Source: a bacterium (GTDB lineage: Bacteria; Pseudomonadota; Gammaproteobacteria; Pseudomonadales; Moraxellaceae). From it: a stretch of DNA of 64,000 bases. The position numbers and the translations under genes are program-made. The stretch lies in NCBI GenBank assembly GCA_029945725.1, contig JAQSDB010000011.1, positions 186,001 through 250,000 of the forward strand, read 5' to 3'. Below the pieces are notes generated by a model, which worked only from the letters and a program-made list of their open reading frames with translations, searched no databases and was not told where the DNA came from. Shown in pieces: positions 1-7,434 of the stretch (the first letter of the stretch is position 1; the number at the start of each line of letters is the position of its first letter).

Positions 1-2
1 GT

Positions 3-2000
3 ACCGACAGCCACACTCCGCATGTTGATGCGCTGGGCGTGATTGCCATCGGTGTCGGCGGTCTGGAAGCCGAAAGCGTGATGCTGGGTCGTGCTTCCTG
101 GATGCGCCTGCCGGACATCATCGGCGTTGAGCTGACGGGCAAGCCGCAGCCGGGCATTACGGCGACGGATGTCGTGCTGGCCCTGACCGAGTTCCTGCGC
201 AAGTCCAAGGTGGTGTCGGCCTATCTCGAATTCTTTGGCGAGGGCGCTGCCGCGCTGACGCTGGGTGATCGTGCGACCATTTCCAATATGGCGCCGGAGT
301 ACGGTGCGTCGGCGGCGATGTTCTCGATTGACCAGCAGACCCTCGATTACCTCAGGCTCACCGGCCGTGAAGATGCGCAGGTGAAGCTGGTCGAGATTTA
401 TGCGAAAGAGGCCGGACTCTGGTCCGACAGCCTGAAGACCGCCGAATACGAGCGCGTGCTTTCGTTCGACCTGTCCTCGGTGGTACGCACCATGGCCGGC
501 CCGTCGAATCCGCATGCGCGGGTGGCGACAGCCGATCTGGCTGCCAGGGGTATTGCCGGCAAGTGGGAAGATGTCCCCGGCCAGATGCCGGACGGCGCCG
601 TCATCATTGCCGCAATCACCAGCTGCACCAATACCAGCAACCCGCGCAACGTGATTGCTGCCGGCCTGCTGGCGCGCAACGCCAACAAGCTGGGCCTGAC
701 GCGCAAGCCGTGGGTGAAATCCTCGCTGGCACCGGGCTCCAAGACTGTGGCCCTGTATCTGGAGGAGGCGGGTCTGAAGTCGGAGCTGGAGGCACTCGGC
801 TTTGGCATTGTGGCGTTTGCCTGCACCACCTGTAACGGCATGTCGGGTGCGCTTGACCCGGTCATCCAGCAGGAAATCATCGATCGCGACCTGTACGCGA
901 CCGCCGTGCTGTCCGGCAACCGCAACTTCGACGGCCGCATCCATCCCTACGCCAAACAGGCCTTCCTGGCTTCGCCGCCGCTGGTGGTGGCCTACGCCAT
1001 CGCCGGCACCATCCGTTTCGACATCGAGAAAGATGTGCTGGGTGTGGTCGATGGACGTGAAATCCGCCTGAAGGACATCTGGCCGAGCGATGAAGAGATC
1101 AATGCCGTGGTCAAGGCGTCGGTGAAGCCGGAGCAGTTCCGCCAAGTCTACATTCCGATGTTCGCCGTGCAGGAAGACGACGGCGTGAAAGTTACGCCGC
1201 TGTACGACTGGCGGCCACAGAGCACTTACATCCGTCGTCCGCCGTACTGGGAAGGCGCGCTGGCCGGTGCGCGTGCGCTCCGTGGCATGCGTCCGCTGGC
1301 CGTGCTGCCGGATAACATCACCACCGATCACCTGTCACCGTCGAACGCCATCATGCTCGACAGTGCCGCCGGCGAGTACCTGCACAAGATGGGCCTGCCG
1401 GAAGAGGACTTCAATTCCTATGCCACTCACCGTGGCGACCACCTCACGGCGCAGCGTGCGACCTTCGCCAATCCGCAGCTCGTCAACGAGATGGCGGTGG
1501 TTGATGGCAAGGTGAAAAAGGGTTCGCTGACGCGCATCGAGCCGGAAGGCAAGGTGACCCGCATGTGGGAAGCCATCGAGACCTATATGGAGCGCAAGCA
1601 GCCGCTGATCATCATCGCCGGCGCTGACTACGGTCAGGGCAGCTCGCGTGACTGGGCTGCCAAGGGCGTGCGTCTGGCCGGTGTGGAAGCCATTGCGGCC
1701 GAAGGCTTCGAGCGCATCCACCGCACCAATCTGGTCGGCATGGGCGTGCTGCCGCTGGAGTTCAAGGCGGGCACCAACCGCCACACCCTGAACATCGACG
1801 GCACCGAGACCTACGACGTGATCGGCGAGCGCACTCCGCGTGCCACGCTGACTCTCGTGATCAACCGCAAGAACGGCGAGCGTGTGGAAGTGCCGGTCAC
1901 CTGCCGTCTTGATACTGCAGAAGAAGTGTCGATCTACGAGGCGGGCGGTGTACTGCAGCGTTTTGCGCAGGACTTCCTGGCATCGACGAAGTCGGCCTGA
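3..2000 (+). CDS. acnD: 2-methylcitrate dehydratase, Fe/S-dependent, AcnD (5' truncated)
   Basis: Only the C-terminal part is present. The frame is open from base 3, beginning T-D-S-H-T-P-H, so the gene starts before the window. AcnD dehydrates 2-methylcitrate in the methylcitrate cycle of propionate catabolism and yields the isomer that PrpF processes. Three likely [4Fe-4S] ligand cysteines are visible: one in the S-C-T-N-T-S-N motif (codon 624-626) and two in A-C-T-T-C-N-G, about 66 residues later. The C-terminal swivel domain follows, with D-H-L-S-P-S-N and G-A-D-Y-G-Q-G-S-S-R-D-W. The sequence resembles AcnD more than housekeeping AcnA or AcnB, and prpF lies next downstream. prpB and prpC would be expected to the left, outside the window. 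Confidence 0.95.
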   Translation, partial: TDSHTPHVDALGVIAIGVGGLEAESVMLGRASWMRLPDIIGVELTGKPQPGITATDVVLALTEFLRKSKVVSAYLEFFGEGAAALTLGDRATISNMAPEYGASAAMFSIDQQTLDYLRLTGREDAQVKLVEIYAKEAGLWSDSLKTAEYERVLSFDLSSVVRTMAGPSNPHARVATADLAARGIAGKWEDVPGQMPDGAVIIAAITSCTNTSNPRNVIAAGLLARNANKLGLTRKPWVKSSLAPGSKTVALYLEEAGLKSELEALGFGIVAFACTTCNGMSGALDPVIQQEIIDRDLYATAVLSGNRNFDGRIHPYAKQAFLASPPLVVAYAIAGTIRFDIEKDVLGVVDGREIRLKDIWPSDEEINAVVKASVKPEQFRQVYIPMFAVQEDDGVKVTPLYDWRPQSTYIRRPPYWEGALAGARALRGMRPLAVLPDNITTDHLSPSNAIMLDSAAGEYLHKMGLPEEDFNSYATHRGDHLTAQRATFANPQLVNEMAVVDGKVKKGSLTRIEPEGKVTRMWEAIETYMERKQPLIIIAGADYGQGSSRDWAAKGVRLAGVEAIAAEGFERIHRTNLVGMGVLPLEFKAGTNRHTLNIDGTETYDVIGERTPRATLTLVINRKNGERVEVPVTCRLDTAEEVSIYEAGGVLQRFAQDFLASTKSA

Positions 2001-2049
2001 GCAGCGCACTGATGCATCGCGGCGCAATGTCCGGCTGATGCATCGCCAC

Positions 2050-2085
2050 GGGGCGGTACGGCAACGTACCGCCCCGGTTTTTTTT
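2050..2085 (+). terminator. Intrinsic terminator between acnD and prpF
   Basis: A perfect 10-bp inverted repeat (GGGGCGGTAC / GTACCGCCCC) flanks the 6-nt loop GGCAAC and is followed by GG and eight T residues. It lies 50 bp after the acnD stop and 29 bp before the prpF start, so it could end or attenuate transcription inside what is usually one operon. Confidence 0.85.
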
Positions 2086-2114
2086 CAAGGCATCCTTTTT
2101 CAGGAGAACCGGCC

Positions 2115-3308
2115 ATGGCCCACGTAGCACAGATCAAAGTTCCCGCCACCTATATCCGTGGCGGCACCAGCAAAGGCGTGTTCTTTCGCCTGCAGGATTT
2201 ACCCGAGCGTTGCCAGGTGCCGGGTGCGGCGCGTGATGCGCTGCTGCTGCGCGTGATCGGCAGTCCGGACCCTTACGGCAAGCAGATTGACGGCATGGGC
2301 GGCGCCACCTCCAGCACCAGCAAGACGGTGATCCTCGCCAGGAGCCAGAAGGCTGACCACGACGTCGACTACCTCTTTGGCCAGGTCGCTATCGACAAGG
2401 CCTTTGTCGACTGGTCCGGCAACTGCGGCAATCTTTCTGCTGCCGTCGGCTCCTTTGCCATCAGCGCAGGCCTTGTCGATGCCGGCCGCATCCCGCAAAA
2501 CGGCATCTGCATCGTGCGCATCTGGCAGGCCAATATCAGCAAGACCATCATTGCCCATGTGCCCGTCACGGATGGCTCCGTGCAGGAAACCGGTGACTTC
2601 GAGCTCGACGGCGTGACCTTCCCGGCTGCCGAAGTGGCGATCGAGTTCCTGGACCCGGCGGATGAGGGTGAAGGCGAGGGCGGCGGTTCCATGTTCCCCA
2701 CCGGCAACCTCGTGGACGATCTTGACGTGCCGGGGGTTGGCACCTTCAAGGCGACCATGATCAATGCCGGCATCCCGACCATCTTCGTGAACGCCGCGGA
2801 CATCGGCTACACCGGCGCCGAGCTGCAGGATGCCATCAACGGCGATCCGAAAGCCCTGGCCCGGTTCGAAACCATTCGTGCCTACGGCGCGCTGCGCATG
2901 GGCCTGATCAAGGACGTGAGTGAAGCGGAAAAGCGCCAGCACACGCCGAAGGTCGCCTTCGTTGCCAGGCCGGCCGACTATGTGTCGTCCAGTGGCAAGA
3001 CTGTGAAAGCAGCTGACGTGGATCTGCTGGTACGCGCGCTCTCCATGGGCAAGCTGCACCATGCCATGATGGGTACGGCAGCAGTCGCCATCGGCACCGC
3101 GGCAGCCGTGCCGGGCACGCTGGTGAACCTCGCGGCCGGTGGCGGTGAGCGCACGGCCGTGCGTTTCGGTCATCCCTCCGGAACCTTGCGTGTCGGCGCC
3201 GAGGCCAGCCAGGTTGACGGTGAGTGGGTGGTGAAGAAGGCCATCATGAGCCGCAGCGCCCGCGTGCTGATGGAAGGCTGGGTCCGCGTGCCGGGTGATT
3301 CGTTCTAA
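2115..3308 (+). CDS. prpF: 2-methylaconitate cis-trans isomerase PrpF
   Basis: 397 aa, a normal length for PrpF, which converts the AcnD product into the substrate of the methylisocitrate-forming aconitase in propionate degradation. The N-terminus has the family signature Y-I-R-G-G-T-S-K-G-V-F-F. The lysine (K70, in G-A-T-S-S-T-S-K) and cysteine (C104, in W-S-G-N-C-G-N-L) correspond to the catalytic Lys/Cys pair known from Shewanella PrpF. The ATG is preceded by AGGAGAA at 2101-2107. Pairing with acnD is the classical arrangement in bacteria that lack prpD. The strong hairpin between the two genes is unusual. Confidence 0.95.
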   Translation: MAHVAQIKVPATYIRGGTSKGVFFRLQDLPERCQVPGAARDALLLRVIGSPDPYGKQIDGMGGATSSTSKTVILARSQKADHDVDYLFGQVAIDKAFVDWSGNCGNLSAAVGSFAISAGLVDAGRIPQNGICIVRIWQANISKTIIAHVPVTDGSVQETGDFELDGVTFPAAEVAIEFLDPADEGEGEGGGSMFPTGNLVDDLDVPGVGTFKATMINAGIPTIFVNAADIGYTGAELQDAINGDPKALARFETIRAYGALRMGLIKDVSEAEKRQHTPKVAFVARPADYVSSSGKTVKAADVDLLVRALSMGKLHHAMMGTAAVAIGTAAAVPGTLVNLAAGGGERTAVRFGHPSGTLRVGAEASQVDGEWVVKKAIMSRSARVLMEGWVRVPGDSF

Positions 3309-3324
3309 TTGTGCTACCGATGAA

Positions 3325-3361
3325 TCAACCACAAGAGTCGTGGATGAACTCTTGTGGTTGA
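3325..3361. repeat. 14-bp inverted repeat downstream of prpF
   Basis: TCAACCACAAGAGT and ACTCTTGTGGTTGA form a perfect 14-bp stem around a 9-nt loop, starting 16 bp after the prpF stop. There is no T-run after the stem, so it is not a classical intrinsic terminator. It may act as a Rho-assisted stop or an mRNA 3'-end stabiliser. Confidence 0.6.
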
Positions 3362-4013
3362 GCCTGACCAGCCTGCTGTTTTCTAGGCACGCCAAGGCAG
3401 TCCTGCATGACGGAAATAGCCCCCACGCCCTGCTAGGATGAGAGGATGCTGGAGGCGAAGGCTTGTTGTCTTTTAGTTTGGCGTGGCAAGCACTGCAGCG
3501 ACTATTAGCGACCTATGCCCCATCCCTGAATCCAGTCATTTTTGTTGGGCTGACAGGGCCTTGAGGGCAGGGCTCCCGGTTTTTGGCAGCAGGCCGCCCG
3601 TGAAGATTTAAGTGCTCCTGATTCGGGCCACAAGTTAGGCCGAGGGTAAAGATCAGGACCTTGCCAAGGCTTGAGCTCCCGTTTCGTACGGATGAGCAAG
3701 TACAGATTGCCCTCAAAGCGGGCGGCCCTGCCTTAAAAAGGTTGATACTGCCTCGCAGTAGTGGCAATCTCACCTCAAATAGCCTTGCTCTAACTGGATT
3801 CAAAGCGGAAGTTTATTGTCTTTGGAGACTTTTACCGGCTTGGAAAAAAAGAATTCAATAATAACAAAGGGATGCTGATGGTTTGGATCGAAAAGATCCG
3901 CCATGGCATAACAAGAAAACTGGCTGGCCCCACTGAATCAAACCCTGCTATCTCCCTGTTCTGGAGGATTTGTCAGGGCTTGAGCCAAAAAGGTCGAGCT
4001 GGAGATGCCACGC
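3362..4013. other. Gene-free stretch upstream of the FilA-like operon
   Basis: About 650 bp. The open frames here (for example 3505-3803 minus and 3661-3861 plus) have no recognisable content and no convincing ribosome binding sites. No tRNA or repeat was seen. The stretch presumably holds the promoter and a long leader of the downstream secreted-protein operon. A small hairpin (GGATC-GAAAA-GATCC) lies near 3886-3900. Confidence 0.4.
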
Positions 4014-5357
4014 ATGAAAAACTCTGCTCAACGTTCTTCCCTGCTGCAAGGTGCTTTTATCGTCTTTGTGCTGTGCTTTTCTGTTGGCGCGCAGAACGTA
4101 CGAGCCATGTCGGAGCTGGCTGACGGAGCACTCTCCGGCGTAACCGGTGAGGGCATTGCCTTCGGCCTTGAGAACTTCAGTTTTGAAATGGCTCCCACCA
4201 GCTTTATCGAATTGACCGGCACGGCACCGAATGCGGCAGCAACGGCTCAGGGCTGGAAAATTGGCGATGTCCGTTATTACGGACTGTCTCTCACCGGAAA
4301 CGAGACTGTCGCAGGCAAGGACTGGTTTGGTAATGGGTGCGTGGCCGGAACTGATGGCTTGGGGTGCGGCCTTGGTGCCGGCACTATCCGGGATTTTGCC
4401 TCGGTTTATAATCCCTTTGTGTTGCGTGTGTTCCAGTACCCGGGTTACGACTATACCGGTGCCGCCAGAACGGTGGCCTTGGCCAATATGCCTACCGTGC
4501 TTGAGTTTGTGGGGCCTAGCGCGAGTGATTCCTGGCGCTGGTCGTTCTGGGGAGCGATGAATATAGGCAGAGGAACGACCTATGCCACCTCGACAGCAGC
4601 AGGGGGCTGTCTTGTTGCTGGTAATGGCAATGTCGGTTATTGCGGCTTGCAGAGCCAGACCATCATTATTGGCAAGCCGATTACTAAAAGCGGTGCGCCG
4701 TCGATTTTCCGTTTATTGCCTACGGCGGATACGGTGGGGAACTCCACACTGGCTCTGACCTACCAGAGTGCGCTTTCCGGTAATTTCCGTTTTTCAGTAC
4801 AACAAACCACCAATACCAATACGGTTGGCGCAGCGCAGATCTATCGCGTTCCGGACTTCAATGACAATGAAGGTGTGTACTTCAAGAATGTAGACGCATT
4901 CCTGCCCATGGGTCGTTTGAATTACCAGGCCATGACCTTCAGTCGCGCCGATGCCAATGGCAATTTTGTGATCGACCTGACGGGCCTGCAGAACAACCCC
5001 AACATGTATAACGACTTCTATTGCGGCAATCAGGGCGTAGCCTGCGCCACCAATACGGTGGCTATAGGCTCACAAGCGGCGGACCCTCCACTCTATACGG
5101 GTGGTCCTTCCGGTGCAGATGCAACCAGCCTGGGGGCATTCAACATGACAGAGATTGTGATCACCTCACCCAATGTCAGCACTCACGGCTATGTGAAGTG
5201 GGGCGATACGAGTATCGCTGCGCCGGTTGCTACCGATGCAACCAATGGTATTTATTTCAAGAATACGGCGGGCACAGTGACCAATATTGGCACCGCCGAG
5301 CTGAGTGGTCTCACCATACAGCGGCTCAAGATTACTTCGCTGGGGGCGACGCCATGA
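4014..5357 (+). CDS. Secreted FilA-like surface protein 1
   Basis: 447 aa from ATG 4014, chosen because GGAG at 4001-4004 is 9 nt upstream; an in-frame ATG at 4005 is the alternative. A Sec signal peptide (Lys/Arg start, hydrophobic stretch, likely cut after V-R-A) leads directly into the motif L-A-D-G-A-L-S-G-V-T-G-E-G. The rest is Gly/Asn/Thr-rich with predicted beta character, several Cys, and no membrane segment after the signal. It is the first gene of four that share this N-terminal motif; its stop overlaps the next start (ATGA). The type resembles 'pilus system protein FilA'/DUF6160 annotations in Moraxellaceae. A role in surface filaments or adhesion is inferred only from that resemblance. 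Confidence 0.7.
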   Translation: MKNSAQRSSLLQGAFIVFVLCFSVGAQNVRAMSELADGALSGVTGEGIAFGLENFSFEMAPTSFIELTGTAPNAAATAQGWKIGDVRYYGLSLTGNETVAGKDWFGNGCVAGTDGLGCGLGAGTIRDFASVYNPFVLRVFQYPGYDYTGAARTVALANMPTVLEFVGPSASDSWRWSFWGAMNIGRGTTYATSTAAGGCLVAGNGNVGYCGLQSQTIIIGKPITKSGAPSIFRLLPTADTVGNSTLALTYQSALSGNFRFSVQQTTNTNTVGAAQIYRVPDFNDNEGVYFKNVDAFLPMGRLNYQAMTFSRADANGNFVIDLTGLQNNPNMYNDFYCGNQGVACATNTVAIGSQAADPPLYTGGPSGADATSLGAFNMTEIVITSPNVSTHGYVKWGDTSIAAPVATDATNGIYFKNTAGTVTNIGTAELSGLTIQRLKITSLGATP

Positions 5358-6070
5358 TCAGGTGGGCAACGGCTGTTGCAGGTTTGCTGATGATGACGGG
5401 CGTGAGCATTGCCGCCGTCGAGCCGCTTGCGGACACGGAGCTGGGCATGGTCAGCGGGCAGGAAGGGATTGCCCTGCAGCTGGATTTTTACATGAATGCC
5501 ACCCCCGACAGCAGCCGTGTGGCCAAACCGAATGATGATTCGGTGCCGCTGAGTGCCGCTCCTTTCAGTAATTGTACGGGCCTTGGTAATGGTTGCCGGC
5601 TTGCCCTTCAATTTAATAATCGTGCCCCGGACTGGCTGGTGTTCAAGGACTTTTACATGGGTGCGCGCATTTACCAGATCAATCTGGATGCCGGTGCCCT
5701 GTCCGCCGCCAGCCCGTCCGGGACTGGTTATTACGACGTCAGCAAGTTCCAGAGCGTAAGTGGCGCCTGCCTCTTGCCGGGTGGCGTTTGTTCCGTGGCG
5801 GCGATCAATGGGTTGAATGCCCTTGTCCTTTCCTATCCCGGCACCACACTCACGTATAACAGCACCGCCGCAGTCGTTGGCGGTGTGCCAGCATTCGGGA
5901 GTGATGGTTATACCAGCATGCAGTTGCAAATGAATATCGGCCGACTGCTGGTGGAAACGAGCACGGGAGACACCACGCTGAACTCCTATCTCGGGGCCAA
6001 AGTGGGAGACAATATTTCAAAGTTTGCGGGCATGGCTATTCGTGGCCAGGCTTACGTGTTCGGGTTTTGA
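5354..6070 (+). CDS. Secreted FilA-like surface protein 2
   Basis: 238 aa, starting at the ATG that overlaps the stop of the previous gene (ATGA), which signals translational coupling. The frame is open further upstream, but that part is only the overlapping frame of the previous gene. The signal peptide is M-I-R-W-A-T-A-V-A-G-L-L-M-M-T-G-V-S-I-A-A. The shared motif P-L-A-D-T-E-L-G-M-V-S-G-Q-E-G follows, then a beta-rich body with two Cys-containing loops (C-T-G-L-G-N-G-C and C-L-L-P-G-G-V-C). It is the smallest of the four and closest in size to FilA of Acinetobacter as I recall it. Function is unknown beyond a likely exported structural component. Confidence 0.7.
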   Translation: MIRWATAVAGLLMMTGVSIAAVEPLADTELGMVSGQEGIALQLDFYMNATPDSSRVAKPNDDSVPLSAAPFSNCTGLGNGCRLALQFNNRAPDWLVFKDFYMGARIYQINLDAGALSAASPSGTGYYDVSKFQSVSGACLLPGGVCSVAAINGLNALVLSYPGTTLTYNSTAAVVGGVPAFGSDGYTSMQLQMNIGRLLVETSTGDTTLNSYLGAKVGDNISKFAGMAIRGQAYVFGF

Positions 6071-6081
6071 GGGGCTGATGG

Positions 6082-7425
6082 ATGTATAAAATCACCAGGA
6101 AACAACTAGGCCTCATGCTTCGCCAGTGTCTGGCGGGGCTTTTCGCCATGTTGATTATGCTGACAAGCTGCATAGCTTCGGCAAATATGGTCTCCATGGA
6201 TGACAACGAGCTGTCAGACACGTCAGGGCAGGCACTCTTCGCCATCAATAAGCAGACTATTGGTCTTTTCACCTATTACCGCATGAGTCTGGATACCAGC
6301 CTTGATCTGAACATGAACATCGCCAGCATGCAGTTGGGCAGAACCAGCACCGGTACGGATATTTCGGCCACCAATGTCTCGTTTGGTTGTGTGGCAGATG
6401 CGGCCAATAACTGCATTACCAGTGGTTCAGCCACGGCGAGGTCCATACTGAAGCCTTTTACCCTTACGCGCCCCTACATGGAGTTTGCCATCAAGAATGA
6501 TGGGAGTGCCGTCACCCGTGAAGTTTCCGGGATTCGTCTGGGGGCAGAGAATGTCACGGGCCCTTTCAGTATCGGCACCCTTAACAGCTTCAGTGGTTAT
6601 CTTTCCGGCACTACCCAGATCACCATGTACGGTACCTGTAATGACCAGCAGGGCAACCGGTTTTGTAGCGGCGGCATTCCTGCTACGCCCAAGTGTGGAT
6701 CAGGCTCTCCAGCGTACGTCTGCGGATCGGCCAGTGCCTGGATAGGTGAGCCGGACGGACTGCTTCCCAACACAAATATGGGGTTGGTCGATGCCAGTGC
6801 TACGCTGCTTGGGATCGGTGCCTGGCTGCACGAGCTGGCGGTTGGCTTTCCGGATGCTACTGTTAAAGATGCGGGCGGCAATGCCGTTATTCCGGTCGCG
6901 GCGACAGGTCAACGCGTCAAGTATGCCTACATTAATAACGTTAATTTTGCCGGTGCGATCAGTGGCTTGGTGGGCGGCATAACAGTCCAGCGCACTACCA
7001 GTGGTTTGGGTACCGGCCTCATCAATCTGCTGTTACCAATCCTGGCGAGCGGCGTTACCAATACTATTTCAGGCCAGATACAAAATGGTATGAATCCTGC
7101 CAATCCTGGAAGTGTCAACCTGAACTCTTTGACTATTCCGTATAACCTTAAAAACATCCATCAGCTGGATATCAACTCGGCCAATTTCGGGCTTTCTTTC
7201 CAGAAAGAGGCGCTGACTTATCCGGGCTATACCGATGCCAGTGGTGCGGCGGTGAACATGCAGGCGGGCTGGTCCATGTATGCCAAGAATGCATTTAACC
7301 TCCTGATTCAACAGCCGACATGGAATTTCACCAATGGCATCACGAGCGGCGCGGCGCGTAACGGCAATATTGTTGCGCTGCCGGGGCCCTATGTGAACTG
7401 CTGGGGCACATCCGCCTTTTGTTGA
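6082..7425 (+). CDS. Secreted FilA/FilB-like surface protein 3
   Basis: 447 aa, 11 bp after the previous stop. A signal sequence of about 33 residues precedes the variant motif S-M-D-D-N-E-L-S-D-T-S-G-Q. Here the Gly after Gln is replaced (G-Q-A-L-F), so this is the most divergent of the four motifs. The body is rich in Asn, Gly, Thr and Ser. It has a Cys-rich segment around residues 180-215 and an Asn/aliphatic stretch near residues 310-360 that could be a beta-solenoid or beta-barrel-like region. No enzyme motif is visible. The operon context argues for co-export or co-assembly with its neighbours. Confidence 0.65.
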   Translation: MYKITRKQLGLMLRQCLAGLFAMLIMLTSCIASANMVSMDDNELSDTSGQALFAINKQTIGLFTYYRMSLDTSLDLNMNIASMQLGRTSTGTDISATNVSFGCVADAANNCITSGSATARSILKPFTLTRPYMEFAIKNDGSAVTREVSGIRLGAENVTGPFSIGTLNSFSGYLSGTTQITMYGTCNDQQGNRFCSGGIPATPKCGSGSPAYVCGSASAWIGEPDGLLPNTNMGLVDASATLLGIGAWLHELAVGFPDATVKDAGGNAVIPVAATGQRVKYAYINNVNFAGAISGLVGGITVQRTTSGLGTGLINLLLPILASGVTNTISGQIQNGMNPANPGSVNLNSLTIPYNLKNIHQLDINSANFGLSFQKEALTYPGYTDASGAAVNMQAGWSMYAKNAFNLLIQQPTWNFTNGITSGAARNGNIVALPGPYVNCWGTSAFC

Positions 7426-7434
7426 GAGCTGACT

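Noticed and set aside
2199-3395. 398-aa open frame on the minus strand opposite prpF
   Set aside because: It mirrors prpF over nearly its whole length, is His/Gly/Ala-rich without any motif, and prpF is certain.
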